A stretch of 64,000 bases of DNA from Parolsenella massiliensis (GCF_900143685.1 NZ_LT671675.1:1605985-1669984), one strand, 5' to 3'; shown: positions 1 through 10,473, counted from the first letter of the stretch. Translations and numbers: made by a program. The notes: a model not told the origin generated them from the letters alone.

Positions 1-449
1 CGCCACGGGCAAGGCACGCGGGCCGCGATATCCGCTCGGCAATCCGCAAGCATGCGCTCGATATGAGCGGGCGGCTCAAACACGGAGAAGTAGCCTGTCA
101 TCTCATATGCCGCAAGCGCAAGCTTTGTAACCGTCAGCTTTCTCCCCATCGTGAGCAAGGTAAGCCCCGGATTCGCCACCCGGAGGCCGAGGTCGCTCTC
201 AACAATCGAGCCAAAGGGCAGATCGCCTTGGACAAGCTGCCAATCAATACCCCTGGAACTCGATCTGGCCGCACGACTCCGAGCCAGACAAGACAGGGGC
301 AATCCAAGCACGCCGCGCACGAGAGGATGGGAATAGAGCGCCTCGCGATGGACGTCGCGCGCCTGGGAGATGGGTGGCAGCAGCCCAAGCACCTGAGGCG
401 GGACGCGATAAAAGCGAAACGCAGAGGTGCCCGCGAGGACGGGTGGCAT
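1..449 (-). CDS. Hypothetical protein, 5' part, runs off left edge
   Basis: An open frame starts at the ATG at 449-447 and stays open to the left edge (about 149 codons), so the C-terminus is missing. It is preceded by a strong ribosome binding site (AGGGGAGGG about 7 bases upstream). The product begins MPPVLAGTSAFRFYRVPP and later has NPGLTLLTMGRKLTVTKLAL followed by AAYEMTGYFSVFEPP. This looks like a folded protein rather than a frame shadow. The style recalls Coriobacteriia proteins with an N-terminal half like AbiEi-type antitoxins or DUF559-type endonuclease proteins, but that is from memory and weak. There is no visible signal peptide or membrane segment. No function can be assigned. 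Confidence 0.6.
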   Translation of the reverse strand, partial: MPPVLAGTSAFRFYRVPPQVLGLLPPISQARDVHREALYSHPLVRGVLGLPLSCLARSRAARSSSRGIDWQLVQGDLPFGSIVESDLGLRVANPGLTLLTMGRKLTVTKLALAAYEMTGYFSVFEPPAHIERMLADCRADIAARVPCPW

Positions 450-763
450 GTTGGTCCCTCCCCTTTCGCCAGACAGCGAGTCAATGCTAGGGGATGCGTG
501 CGCCCTTCAAGAGTGCGCGGTCCATCGGCACCCAACAGGAACCTGACAAAACCTGACAGCTGTTTTTTCGCATGAGAACGAACAAAGTCGCAGGTACGAG
601 CCGCGTCGATTACAGCATGGTTGTGAAGGCAGCATGAACGAGAGCGCCATAAACCACTCAGCGATTGGCCCTTGCAATTTCCTTACAGACAGACTCGTCC
701 CGCTTTGCTATCATGCCCATGTCATCGAGACGGCCACGTGCCCAGACACCGAGGAGGTGCCCC
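450..763. other. Intergenic region between divergent genes
   Basis: This stretch separates the leftward edge gene from the rightward mgtA leader. It contains two short direct copies of an ACCTGACA motif near 540-557. A possible rightward promoter lies at TTACAG (683-688) and TATCAT (709-714), but the 20-base spacing is long, so it is weak. No convincing gene was seen here; the open frames at 134-535 and 63-575 do not look like proteins. Confidence 0.35.
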
Positions 764-865
764 ATGTCCGAAGGTTCCAGTCACAGTCACAGTCGCAGAA
801 CCCAGGTCCCACAGTCCGTGGAGGAGGCGACCGCCCTCGGGATGGCGGTCGCTCGTCGCGCGTAG
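764..865 (+). CDS. Small ORF / possible leader peptide upstream of mgtA
   Basis: A 33-codon frame starts at the ATG at 764 and ends at the TAG at 863-865. A near-perfect Shine-Dalgarno sequence (GAGGAGGTG) lies just upstream, better than that of mgtA itself. The peptide starts MSEGSSHSHSRRTQVP and is Ser/His/Arg-rich with no known domain. It lies 93 bases before mgtA, and the interval holds GC-rich hairpins. Magnesium transporter genes in other bacteria are known to be preceded by regulatory leader ORFs, so a regulatory role is plausible, but this peptide resembles none that I can name. It could also be an unrelated small protein. Confidence 0.45.
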   Translation: MSEGSSHSHSRRTQVPQSVEEATALGMAVARRA

Positions 866-903
866 CCGCAGGCCGTCGCGCGGTCGCACATGATGTGCCT
901 CCA

Positions 904-928
904 GGGCCCAGGCGTCTAGCCGGGGCCC
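904..928 (+). promoter_or_regulatory. GC hairpin in the mgtA leader region
   Basis: Two GGGCCC blocks at 904-909 and 923-928 can pair across a 13-base loop, 30 bases before the mgtA start. Upstream, CGCGCG-type segments near 857-862 and 875-880 could form a competing stem that overlaps the end of the small ORF. This arrangement would suit attenuation or control of mgtA translation. There is no clear U-run after the hairpin, and I could not match a known magnesium riboswitch. Confidence 0.3.
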
Positions 929-958
929 TTCTCGTATCCCGGGATTGCGAGGTGCGCC

Positions 959-3733
959 ATGACGATGCGCAACCTCTTCGTCCGCGTGGACAAGAACAGC
1001 CAGAGCCCCGCAAGGAGGGGCAACCAGGCGGCCGGCCAACAGCAGTGGCTGCGCCACGCCGCAACTGCCGCGATGCCCGAGCTCTTCGCCGAGCTCAGCA
1101 GCTCCGAGGAGGGCCTCGCCTCCGAGCAGGTCGACGCCGCCCGTGAGTTCTATGGCGCAAACGCCGTGGCCCAGGCCACCAAGCGCCCGCTGCCGCTTCG
1201 CCTGCTCGCCGCGTTCGCGGACCCCTTCACCTACATCCTCGTATTCATCGCGGCGGTCTCGGTCCTCACGGACTGGATCTTCGCCACCGGCGCCGACCGA
1301 GACCTTTCCACCCCGCTCATCATTGGCACGATGGTGCTCGTCTCAGGCGTGCTCCGCTTCATTCAGGACGAGAAGAGCACCGTGGCCGCCGAGGCGCTGG
1401 CCGAGATGGTCGAGTCCACCGCCGAGGTCGAGCGAGACGGCGATGGCGGCAACGAGACACCCATCGACGAGATCGTCGTCGGCGACGTCGTGCACCTCTC
1501 CTCGGGCGACGTCGTCCCTGCCGACCTGCGCATTTTCTCCGCCCGCGACCTCTTCGTGAGCCAGGCCTCGCTCACCGGCGAGTCCGAGCCCGTCGAGAAG
1601 CGCGCGAGCCTGGCCGCAGACGCCAGCACCACGGCCACCGCCAGCGCCCCCGCCCTCACCGACCTCGAAAGCCTCGCGTTCATGGGCTCCACCGTCATCT
1701 CGGGAAACGCACGCGGCATCGTCGTGGCAACCGGCGCGCGCACGATGTTCGGCGAGGCCACCGGCACGCTCGCCGGCCGCAAGCGCGAGACCTCGTTCGA
1801 CGCAGGCATCAAGTCCACGAGCCACCTGCTCGTGCGCCTCATGCTCGCCATGCTGCCCGTGGTGTTCGTCGTCTCGGGCGCCACGAAGGGTGACTGGGTC
1901 TCCGCGCTGCTCTTCTCGCTGTCCGTCGCCGTGGGGCTCACCCCGGAGATGCTGCCCATGCTCGTCACCACCTGCCTGGGCAAGGGCGCCGTCGACCTCT
2001 CCCATCGCCACGTCATCGTCAAGCGGCTCGACGCCATCCAGGACCTCGGCGCCGTCGACGTCCTGTGCACCGACAAGACCGGCACGCTCACCGAGGACCG
2101 CATCGTGCTCGAGCGCCACCTCGACGTCAACGGCCGCGAGGACGCGCGCGTGCTGCGCTACGCGTTCCTCAACAGCTACTTCTCCACGGGCGTGAAGAAC
2201 CTCATCGACAACGCCATCGTCGAGCGGGCGCTTGCCGAGGGAACCGACGAGGTGAACGCCACGGTCGGCAGCACCATCACGGCCGAGGAGCTCGCGGAGC
2301 GCTACCACGGCATCGACGAGCTGCCGTTCGACTTCGAACGCAGGCGCCTGTCCGTCGTGGTGGGAGACGCCGCCGGCCGCACGCGCATGGTGACGAAGGG
2401 TGCACTCGAGGAGGTGCTCGCCGTCTGCACGAGGGTCGAGCTAGACGGCCAGGCGCTCCCGCTCACCGACGAGCTGCGCACCCAGGTCGTGCGCCGAGGC
2501 GAGGCCCTGGCCGACGAGGGCATGCGCGTGCTCGGCGTGGCGCGCAAGAACGAGCCCGCTGGTGCCGCGACGCTCACGGTCGCAGACGAGCGCGACATGG
2601 TGCTCATCGGCTACCTCGCCTTCCTCGACCCGCCCAAGGAGAGCTCGGCCGCAGCCATCCGCGCGCTCGCCGCCCACGGCGTGGCCACGAAGGTGCTTAC
2701 CGGAGACTCGCCGCGCGTGGCCGCCCACGTCTGCCGCGCCATCGGCATCGACGCCGAGCACGTGCTCACCGGCGTGGACGTCGAGGCGATGAACGATGAC
2801 GAGCTCGCCGACGCCGTGCAGCGCACGAACATCTTCGCCAAGCTTTCCCCAGCTCAGAAGGCACGTGTCGTGCGCACGCTGCGCGGCCTGGGGCACGCCG
2901 TGGCCTACATGGGAGACGGCGTGAACGACGCCGCCGCCATGCGCGAGAGCGACTGCGGCATCTCCGTTGACTCCGCCGTGGACGTGGCTCGCGAGGCCGC
3001 CGACATCATCCTGCTCGAGAAGGACCTCATGGTGCTCGAGCACGGCATCGAGTGCGGCCGTACCACCTACGCCAACATGATCAAGTACGTGAAGATGACC
3101 GTGAGCTCCAACTTCGGCAACATCTTCTCCGTGCTGGTGGCCGCGGCTCTGCTGCCGTTCCTGCCCATGACGGCCGTGCAGCTGCTGCTGCTCAACCTCA
3201 TCTACGACCTCACGTGCACCGCGGTGCCCTGGGATAACGTCGACGAGGCGTCAGTGCGCACGCCCAGACGCTGGGACACGGGCTCCGTGCGTCGATTCAT
3301 GGTGGCGTTTGGGCCGCTGAGCTCGGTCTTCGACATCCTCACGTTTGCGGCGCTGTTCTTTATCGTGTGCCCGGCCGCGGCCGGCGGAGCCTGGGGCACG
3401 CTCGACGCCGCAGGCCAGGCGGTCTTTGCGGGAACGTTCCAGGCGGGATGGTTCGTCGAGAGCATGTGGACGCAGACGCTCGTGGTGCATCTCATTCGCA
3501 CCGAGAAGGTCCCGTTCGTGGGCAGCCGCGCGAGCTTGCCGCTGTGCGCCCTGGGCGCGACGGGCATCGCCGTTGCCTGCGTGCTGCCGGCGACCCCGCT
3601 TGGCGCCGCGCTCGACTTCCGCGCGCTCCCGGCCACGTTCTGGCCGATTCTCGCCACGATGGCCACGGGTTACGCGGCGCTCGTTATGCTCGCCAAGCAC
3701 CTCTACGTCCGCCGAAACGGTAGCCTGCTCTAA
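959..3733 (+). CDS. mgtA: Magnesium-translocating P-type ATPase MgtA
   Basis: The 924-residue product is an inner-membrane P3B-type ATPase predicted to import Mg2+ using ATP. The sequence follows MgtA throughout. The actuator TGES motif (in LTGESEPVEK) is near residue 205, the phosphorylation motif DKTGTLT near residue 371, and the hinge motif GDGVND near residue 652. Hydrophobic segments occupy residues 85-130, about 280-335, and the C-terminal 200 residues. The ATG at 959 has a nearby GAGGTG binding site and gives the N-terminal extension typical of the family. The gene stands alone behind a small leader ORF. Its stop codon is the first three bases of a long inverted repeat. A calcium or other cation ATPase is less likely given the MgtA-like N-terminus and actuator region. 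Confidence 0.93.
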   Translation: MTMRNLFVRVDKNSQSPARRGNQAAGQQQWLRHAATAAMPELFAELSSSEEGLASEQVDAAREFYGANAVAQATKRPLPLRLLAAFADPFTYILVFIAAVSVLTDWIFATGADRDLSTPLIIGTMVLVSGVLRFIQDEKSTVAAEALAEMVESTAEVERDGDGGNETPIDEIVVGDVVHLSSGDVVPADLRIFSARDLFVSQASLTGESEPVEKRASLAADASTTATASAPALTDLESLAFMGSTVISGNARGIVVATGARTMFGEATGTLAGRKRETSFDAGIKSTSHLLVRLMLAMLPVVFVVSGATKGDWVSALLFSLSVAVGLTPEMLPMLVTTCLGKGAVDLSHRHVIVKRLDAIQDLGAVDVLCTDKTGTLTEDRIVLERHLDVNGREDARVLRYAFLNSYFSTGVKNLIDNAIVERALAEGTDEVNATVGSTITAEELAERYHGIDELPFDFERRRLSVVVGDAAGRTRMVTKGALEEVLAVCTRVELDGQALPLTDELRTQVVRRGEALADEGMRVLGVARKNEPAGAATLTVADERDMVLIGYLAFLDPPKESSAAAIRALAAHGVATKVLTGDSPRVAAHVCRAIGIDAEHVLTGVDVEAMNDDELADAVQRTNIFAKLSPAQKARVVRTLRGLGHAVAYMGDGVNDAAAMRESDCGISVDSAVDVAREAADIILLEKDLMVLEHGIECGRTTYANMIKYVKMTVSSNFGNIFSVLVAAALLPFLPMTAVQLLLLNLIYDLTCTAVPWDNVDEASVRTPRRWDTGSVRRFMVAFGPLSSVFDILTFAALFFIVCPAAAGGAWGTLDAAGQAVFAGTFQAGWFVESMWTQTLVVHLIRTEKVPFVGSRASLPLCALGATGIAVACVLPATPLGAALDFRALPATFWPILATMATGYAALVMLAKHLYVRRNGSLL

Positions 3734-3851
3734 GTGAGCGGGCAAACTGGCTCCCGCCAGGCATAGCCAAAAACGACAAACCGTTTACCTGCGGTTTTCT
3801 CAGCATGCGCCGGTGGTCTACTCAGGCTGCCGGCGTTTGCCCGCTCACTTA
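3731..3851. repeat. 121-bp palindromic element with 17-bp inverted ends
   Basis: A perfect 17-bp inverted repeat (TAAGTGAGCGGGCAAAC at 3731-3747 and its complement at 3835-3851) encloses three smaller hairpins. These are CTGGC/GCCAG at 3747-3760, AAACCG/CGGTTT at 3778-3797 and CGCCGG/CCGGCG at 3808-3835. The left end begins exactly on the mgtA stop codon. The whole folds as a multibranched structure. It could be a miniature mobile element, a structured RNA or an elaborate transcript end. No second copy was found in the window. Confidence 0.55.
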
Positions 3852-3978
3852 GCAAAACAAGCCCTCGCAAACCGCTCTTTTCCCACATTCCTTGTCAGGT
3901 TTTGCCTTCTCGCCCGTGTTGTAGACAAAGGGGACTCGGCGCCAGTCCCGCCAGCCCACACAGACGAGGAGCACGACA

Positions 3979-4572
3979 ATGGATACAGCCGTGGCATTGA
4001 GGGGAGGTCTCATGCAAGGTGCAAGAACCAGCGTCACCCCCGCACGCCCGAAGACGGCCGCGTTACCGCTCACGCCGGAACGCTTGGTGGAGAGCTACGC
4101 AGACACGATACTTCGCGTGAGCTACACCTACCTGCACAACCGCGCGGATGCCGAGGACATCTGCCAGGAGGTCCTCCTCAAGGCGCTCGCGCAAGAGCGG
4201 CCCTTCCGCTCAAAGGATCACGAGCGCGCCTGGGTCATCCGCGTGGCCATCAACCTGTGCAAGGACCAGCTGAGGCGGGCGGCGTCGCGGCAGCAGGTAG
4301 CCCTCGAAGACGTGCCCGAGCCCGCCGCCCCACCCGCACAGACGGAGGACGAGGCCCACGCCGCCCAGTCGCGCGTGCTCGACGCGGTCATGGCCCTGCC
4401 GCAAGACATGCGCATTGCCATCTACCTGCACTACTACGAGGGCTACCCCATCCGAGCCATCTCCGCGATTACAGGCACCAGCGAGGCCGCGATCGCAAAG
4501 CGACTCTCGCGCGCCCGAGCCCAGCTCCGAGAAACGCTGAAGGGAGACGACGATGTCTTCGACTTTGCATAG
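3979..4572 (+). CDS. ECF-type RNA polymerase sigma factor
   Basis: The 197-residue protein has the two-domain layout of sigma-70 family ECF factors. Region 2 (about residues 36-75) contains DTILRVSYTYLHNRADAEDI, and region 4 (about 130-185) contains LPQDMRIAIYLHYYEGYPIR followed by a helix-turn-helix (TGTSEAAIAKRLSRARAQL). It would direct RNA polymerase to a small regulon in response to an envelope or other signal. The ATG at 3979 has GAGGAG seven bases upstream; a second ATG at 4012 also has a GGGGAGG site and is a credible alternative. The frame overlaps the start of the DUF4179 gene by 20 bases, so the two are cotranscribed and probably form a sigma/anti-sigma pair. Confidence 0.88.
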   Translation: MDTAVALRGGLMQGARTSVTPARPKTAALPLTPERLVESYADTILRVSYTYLHNRADAEDICQEVLLKALAQERPFRSKDHERAWVIRVAINLCKDQLRRAASRQQVALEDVPEPAAPPAQTEDEAHAAQSRVLDAVMALPQDMRIAIYLHYYEGYPIRAISAITGTSEAAIAKRLSRARAQLRETLKGDDDVFDFA

Positions 4573-5740
4573 CTACACCGAGGCCCTGGACAACCTGAGC
4601 TTTTCCGAGGACGAGAAGAAGCGCCTGGTAGAGAGCCTCAAGGCCAAAACGGGCGCCCGCACCGCCACGGCCTCGGCTGAGAGGCCCGCAACGCCTGCCG
4701 AGACCGCCCAGGTCCTGCGCATGCCCAGGCATCACCGCCACCATGGCTGGGCCCGCATCGCGGCCGTCGCCGCGGCGCTCGCAATCGCCGTGGGTGGCGG
4801 CACCGTTGCCGTGGCCGCAGGCGTCCTGCCCGCACCCTCCCAGGTCTTCGCCGACGTCTTTGGCACGGCGCCCGCCCAGACCGAGATCATCGACAAGATC
4901 GGCCGTCCCATCGGGGCTTCCGCCACGAGCAACGGCGTGACCATCACGGCCCAGGCCGTCATCGGCGACGCCAACGGCTGCACCGTCGTCTTCGACATCA
5001 CCCGCGACGACGGCCAGCCCTTCGACGTCACCGGTCTCATGATGGGAAGGGTGAGCGAGAACACCGACGACAAGATCCTCGCGCTCATGTTCTCGAGCGA
5101 TGACGTGACAATCGACGGCGCAACCTCAATCGCGGGCTCGAGCTTCATCTACAACCCCGACGTCAGCTCCAACACGACGCTGCGCTACGTCAGGCAGTTC
5201 GACCACGTGGACTTTGGCAGCGCCTCGAGCCTCAACGGCCAGACCTGCCACGTTCACCTCAGCGACATCGAGAGCTTCGCCCCCGAGGAGTACCGCGCGC
5301 ACGTCAAGTCGGGAGAGAACCTCGCGTCGGGCACGTGGGACCTCACGTTCGAGCTCAACTACGAGGACGCCACGGTCAATCTCGCCGCCGGGCAGACGAC
5401 GACGTTCGCAGGCAACGACGCAACCATCGACAAGGTCCAGGTCTCCCCCATCGGCGTCACCGTTGACTACACGGTCGCCTACCAGGCAGACCTCCAGGGC
5501 TGGGAGGGCGGCGAAGAGTCACCACAGGTCTCGGCCGAGTTCGAGAAGATCTTCGGGCTCCCCATCACCGTCACGTTCGCGGACGGCACGACCGAGGACG
5601 CCACGCGCGGCGGCGCCACCTCGAGCGAGAACGCCAACGGCACCACGAGCGTCTCGAGCTCCTACACCTTCAATCAGCTGCGCGAGCCCTCCGACATCGC
5701 CTCCGTCACCGTGGGCGACGTCACCATCCCCGTCAAGTAA
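4553..5740 (+). CDS. DUF4179-type membrane protein, probable anti-sigma factor
   Basis: The 395-residue protein has a short cytoplasmic N-terminal helical region, a single membrane segment at about residues 64-88 (Ala/Val-rich, ending VAVAAGVLPAP), and a large extracytoplasmic beta-rich domain. That layout matches the DUF4179 family commonly encoded directly after ECF sigma factors. It probably sequesters the sigma factor at the membrane and senses an external cue, but this role is inferred from gene order. The ATG at 4553 overlaps the sigma gene and has GGGAG upstream. No zinc-binding anti-sigma motif is visible. A strong hairpin terminator follows at 5783-5814. Confidence 0.75.
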   Translation: MSSTLHSYTEALDNLSFSEDEKKRLVESLKAKTGARTATASAERPATPAETAQVLRMPRHHRHHGWARIAAVAAALAIAVGGGTVAVAAGVLPAPSQVFADVFGTAPAQTEIIDKIGRPIGASATSNGVTITAQAVIGDANGCTVVFDITRDDGQPFDVTGLMMGRVSENTDDKILALMFSSDDVTIDGATSIAGSSFIYNPDVSSNTTLRYVRQFDHVDFGSASSLNGQTCHVHLSDIESFAPEEYRAHVKSGENLASGTWDLTFELNYEDATVNLAAGQTTTFAGNDATIDKVQVSPIGVTVDYTVAYQADLQGWEGGEESPQVSAEFEKIFGLPITVTFADGTTEDATRGGATSSENANGTTSVSSSYTFNQLREPSDIASVTVGDVTIPVK

Positions 5741-5782
5741 GCGAACGGGCGTGAACAGGGGTACGCCCCCCGCTCACGAAAA

Positions 5783-5814
5783 GCGCCCGGCTGGCAGCGC
5801 GGCCAGCCGGGCGC
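5783..5814. terminator. Bidirectional hairpin between DUF4179 gene and leuB
   Basis: A perfect 13-bp inverted repeat (GCGCCCGGCTGGC and its complement) with a 6-base loop lies between convergent genes. There is AAAA on the left side and no strong U-run on the right, so it is best suited to ending the leftward leu transcript. Confidence 0.65.
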
Positions 5815-5829
5815 TCGCATGTGACAAAC

Positions 5830-5875
5830 GAACCCGTCCCCAATGGCATGACAGAGGAACCCGTCCCCAATGGCA
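5830..5875. repeat. REP-like repeat, two direct copies
   Basis: The 19-mer GAACCCGTCCCCAATGGCA occurs at 5830-5848 and again at 5857-5875, immediately before the leuB stop codon. Related sequences in either orientation recur at 11569, 28605, 37863 and 40369. This fits a dispersed extragenic repeat family. Confidence 0.7.
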
Positions 5876-6988
5876 CTACAGGGCGGCGACGACCTTGTCG
5901 CCCATCTCGGCGGTACCGATAACGTAATCGGCGGGCGTGGCGGCATCGGCGATGTCGCGGGTGCGCCAGCCCTCGTCGAGCACGCGGGCAACGGCACCCT
6001 CGATCCAGCCTGCCTGCTCGCCCATGTCGAACGCGTACGTGAGCATCATGGCAACCGAGAGGATCTGCGCAAGCGGGTTGGCGATGCCCTGGCCTGCGAT
6101 GTCGGGGGCGCTGCCGGCGCTCGGCTCGAACAGGCTCACGCCGTCTCCCAGCGAGGCCGAGGCAAGCATGCCAAGCGAGCCGGTGATCTGGGCCGCCTCG
6201 TCGGAGAGGATGTCACCGAACATGTTCTCCGTCACCACGATGTCGAAGTCGGCCGGGCGGTTGATGAGCTGCATGGCCGTGTTGTCCACGAGAAGGTCCT
6301 CGAGCTCAACGTCGGCGTACTCCGCGTCGTGGATGCGGTGCACGACCTCGCGCCACATGCGGCTCGTCTCGAGCACGTTGCGCTTGTCCACGCTCGTCAC
6401 CTTGCCGCGACGCTTGCGCGCGGCCTCGAACGCCTGGCGCGCGATGCGCTCGACCTCGTACTCGCGATACTCCATGACATCCACCGCACGCTGGCCGGCC
6501 GCGCCGCCCGTGCCCGCGCCGGCCTCGTCGTAGAAGCGCTCGTGGCTGCCAAAGTAGATGCCGCCCGTGAGCTCGCGGACCAGCACCATGTCTACGCCCT
6601 TGATGACCTCGGGGCGCAGCGTCGAGGCACTGGCGAGCGCGTCGTAGATCTTGACGGGGCGCAGGTTGGTGTAGAGGCCCAGCTCCTTGCGGATGCGCAG
6701 CAGCCCCTGCTCGGGGCGCGGGGCGGCAGGGTCGGTGGAGTCCCACTTGGGGCCGCCCACGCTCGCAAGCAACACCGCGTCGCTCGCACGGGCCGCATCG
6801 AGCGTCTCGGGCGGCAGCGGGTCTGCGCACGCGTCGATGGCGGCGCCGCCGATGAGGGCGTCGGTGCACTCGAACGACACGCCGGCGCGTTCTCCCACCG
6901 CAGCCAGCACCTTCTTGCCCTCGACGATGATCTCGGGGCCAATGCCATCACCGGGCAGGCAGCAGACCTTGTAGCTCTTCTCGGCCAT
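5876..6988 (-). CDS. leuB: 3-isopropylmalate dehydrogenase
   Basis: The 370-residue enzyme oxidises and decarboxylates (2R,3S)-3-isopropylmalate with NAD+ to 2-oxoisocaproate, the third step of leucine biosynthesis. The N-terminus has the family pattern CCLPGDGIGPEII. The substrate and NAD regions are recognisable in LLASVGGPKWD, LRPVKIYDAL and VRELTGGIYFG, and in the metal-binding segment TENMFGDILSDEAAQ. It is the last gene of leuA-leuC-leuD-leuB and starts three bases after the leuD stop codon. Length and motifs are normal for bacterial LeuB. Confidence 0.96.
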   Translation of the reverse strand: MAEKSYKVCCLPGDGIGPEIIVEGKKVLAAVGERAGVSFECTDALIGGAAIDACADPLPPETLDAARASDAVLLASVGGPKWDSTDPAAPRPEQGLLRIRKELGLYTNLRPVKIYDALASASTLRPEVIKGVDMVLVRELTGGIYFGSHERFYDEAGAGTGGAAGQRAVDVMEYREYEVERIARQAFEAARKRRGKVTSVDKRNVLETSRMWREVVHRIHDAEYADVELEDLLVDNTAMQLINRPADFDIVVTENMFGDILSDEAAQITGSLGMLASASLGDGVSLFEPSAGSAPDIAGQGIANPLAQILSVAMMLTYAFDMGEQAGWIEGAVARVLDEGWRTRDIADAATPADYVIGTAEMGDKVVAAL

Positions 6989-6991
6989 GCC

Positions 6992-7498
6992 CTACGCCTC
7001 CTTCTTGGCGGCAAGCACGCGCTTCGTGCGGGCCACGAGGCCGCCGTCGTTGATGATCTCCTGGATGAACGGCGGGAACGGCTGGGCGTGGAACTGCTCG
7101 CCGGTCGTCTCGTTCGTGATGGTGCCCGTGTCGGCGTCGACGCTCACGACGTCACCGTCATGGATGCCGTCGATGGCCTCGGGGCACTCGAGGATGGGCA
7201 GGCCCATGTTGATCGAGTTGCGATAGAAGATGCGCGCGAAGCTCTTGGCGATGACGCACGAAACACCTGCCGCCTTGATGCACACGGGCGCATGCTCGCG
7301 GCTGGAGCCACAGCCGAAGTTCTCATCGGCCACGACGATGTCGCCGGGCTTCACGCGCGAGACGAACGTCTTGTCGAGGTCCTCGAGGCAGTGCTTGGCG
7401 AGCTCGGCGGGGTCGGAGGTGTTGAGGTAGCGGGCCGGGATGATGACGTCGGTGTCGATGTCGCGACCATAGCGGAATACGGTTCCCTTGAACTGCAT
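6992..7498 (-). CDS. leuD: 3-isopropylmalate dehydratase small subunit
   Basis: The 168-residue protein is the swivelling small subunit of isopropylmalate isomerase, working with LeuC to convert 2- to 3-isopropylmalate. It starts [20 protein letters not shown] and carries the small-subunit loop [11 protein letters not shown]. Its length matches the short, archaeal-type LeuD class, which agrees with the short LeuC beside it. It follows leuC by 13 bases. Confidence 0.95.
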   Translation of the reverse strand: MQFKGTVFRYGRDIDTDVIIPARYLNTSDPAELAKHCLEDLDKTFVSRVKPGDIVVADENFGCGSSREHAPVCIKAAGVSCVIAKSFARIFYRNSINMGLPILECPEAIDGIHDGDVVSVDADTGTITNETTGEQFHAQPFPPFIQEIINDGGLVARTKRVLAAKKEA

Positions 7499-7511
7499 GT
7501 GCGTAGCTCCT

Positions 7512-8777
<1,266 letters not shown>

Positions 8778-10313
8778 TTACTTGCCCTCCTTGGAGCGGT
8801 TCGTCTGGATCATGCGGTTCACGGCGTTCACGTAGGCCTTCGCGGAGCTCACGATGATGTCGTTGTCGGCGCCGCGGCCGGTGTAGACGCGGCCGTCCTC
8901 GGCCGTGATGCGCACCGTGACCTCGCCGATGGCGTCGATGCCACGCGTGATGGCCTTGACGTTGAACTCGGACAGGTCGCCATGCACCGCCACGACCTTG
9001 TCGATGGCCTTGTACGCCGCGTCGACGGGGCCGGTGCCCGTGGAGCACACGACGTGCGTGGCGCCCACCTCGTCGGTGATGGTGGCCGTGGCGGTGGGCA
9101 CGAGCGGGTCGCCGCAGGAGACCTGCAGGGCGTCGAGGGTGTAGACGGCCTTCACCTCGCGCTGGCGCTCCTGGACCATGGCCTCGAGGTCCTCGTCGAA
9201 GACCTCCTTCTTCTGGTCGGCGATCTCCAGGAAGCGGTTGTAGACGTCGTCGAACTCCTCATCGGCGAACGTGTAGCCCAGCTCGCCCAGGCGGTGGCGC
9301 AGCGCCGCGTGGCCGGAGCGGGCCGAGAGGATGATCTCGGAGCCGGCGGCGCCCACGTCTGCCGGGTCGATGATCTCATAGGTGTCGCGGGCCTTGAGCA
9401 CGCCGTCCTGGTGGATGCCCGAGGAGTGCGCGAAGGCGTTCGCGCCCACGATGGCCTTGTTGGGCTGCACGTTGATGCCCGTGATGGAGCTCACGAGCTT
9501 GCTGGCGCGCGTGAGCTCGGGCGTCACGACGTCGGTGTGGGCGTCCAGCGCGTCCTCGTGCATGCGGATGGCCATGACGACCTCCTCGAGCGACGTGTTG
9601 CCGGCGCGCTCGCCCAGGCCGTTGATGGTGCACTCGATCTGCGTGGCGCCGTTGCGCACGCTCTCGAGCGCAAGCGCCGTGGCCATGCCCAGGTCGTTGT
9701 GCGCGTGGACCGAGATGGTGACGTCCTCGATGCCCTCGACGCGCTCGCGCAGGTCGCGGATGCGCGCGCCAAAGTCCCAGGGCATGTTGTAGCCCGTCGT
9801 GTCGGGGATGTTGACCACGGTGGCGCCGGCGCGCACGGCCGCCTGGACGATGCGCACGAGGAAGTCCTGGTCGGAGCGGCCGGCGTCCTCGGCGTAGAAC
9901 TCGACGTCGTCCACGAAGTTGCGGGCGTAGCTCACGGCATGGACGGCGCGCTCGATGGCCTGCTCCTCGGTGAGGTGGAGCTTGTCGCGCAGGTGCGAGG
10001 GCGAGACGCCCAGGCCCGTGTGGATGCGCGGGCGCTTGGCGCACTTCAGCGCCTCGGCGGCGACCTCGATGTCCTTGTCGACGGCGCGCGTGAGGCCACA
10101 GACGGTGCAGGCGTCGCCCGCGAGCTTGCCGATCTCGGCCACGCTCTTGAAGTCGCCCGGGCTCGAGATGGGGAAGCCCGCCTCGATGACGTCAACGTTC
10201 ATGCGCACGAGCTGCCGCGCGATGATGAGCTTCTCCTCGGTGTTCATGGAGGCGCCGGGCGACTGCTCGCCGTCGCGCAGGGTGGTGTCAAAAATGGCGA
10301 TCTTGCGACTCAT
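8778..10313 (-). CDS. leuA: 2-isopropylmalate synthase
   Basis: The 511-residue enzyme condenses acetyl-CoA with 2-oxoisovalerate, the committed step of leucine synthesis. The N-terminal TIM-barrel signature [16 protein letters not shown] and the metal-binding [11 protein letters not shown] are present, and a C-terminal LeuA regulatory domain covers about residues 370-505, ending before [12 protein letters not shown] chose the ATG at 10313 because AAGGAG lies seven bases upstream and [15 protein letters not shown] matches the family start; an in-frame upstream extension lacks support. It is the first structural gene of the leu operon, behind a leucine-rich leader peptide, and would be feedback-inhibited by leucine. 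Confidence 0.96.
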   Translation of the reverse strand: MSRKIAIFDTTLRDGEQSPGASMNTEEKLIIARQLVRMNVDVIEAGFPISSPGDFKSVAEIGKLAGDACTVCGLTRAVDKDIEVAAEALKCAKRPRIHTGLGVSPSHLRDKLHLTEEQAIERAVHAVSYARNFVDDVEFYAEDAGRSDQDFLVRIVQAAVRAGATVVNIPDTTGYNMPWDFGARIRDLRERVEGIEDVTISVHAHNDLGMATALALESVRNGATQIECTINGLGERAGNTSLEEVVMAIRMHEDALDAHTDVVTPELTRASKLVSSITGINVQPNKAIVGANAFAHSSGIHQDGVLKARDTYEIIDPADVGAAGSEIILSARSGHAALRHRLGELGYTFADEEFDDVYNRFLEIADQKKEVFDEDLEAMVQERQREVKAVYTLDALQVSCGDPLVPTATATITDEVGATHVVCSTGTGPVDAAYKAIDKVVAVHGDLSEFNVKAITRGIDAIGEVTVRITAEDGRVYTGRGADNDIIVSSAKAYVNAVNRMIQTNRSKEGK

Positions 10314-10372
10314 GGTGTGCTCCTTCACGTTGTGCGTTGCGCGGATGTGGTGCGGTCGCCGCCGTGGGAGCG

Positions 10373-10392
10373 CTCGGGCCCTTTGGGCCGAG
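10373..10392 (-). promoter_or_regulatory. Hairpin in leu leader, possible attenuator part
   Basis: On the minus strand CTCGGCCC pairs with GGGCCCGAG around an AAA loop, with one bulged C. It lies between the leader peptide and leuA. A T-rich run precedes rather than follows it, so it is not a textbook terminator. It may be the anti-structure, or termination may need a factor. Confidence 0.35.
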
Positions 10393-10473
10393 AAAGAAAA
10401 CACCCTACGCGGAAGACCATGCGAAAAGCGCGGGGCGCGTGGGTGCCAAAACAGACAGCTGGAAAGACTGGCC

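Noticed and set aside
134-535. Leftward 133-residue frame near the left edge
   Set aside because: It is Cys/Arg/Pro-rich and has no good ribosome binding site. A different leftward frame (449 to the edge) has a strong site and protein-like composition.
865-958. M-box (Mg2+) riboswitch before mgtA
   Set aside because: I could not match the conserved M-box core, and the space after the small ORF is too short.
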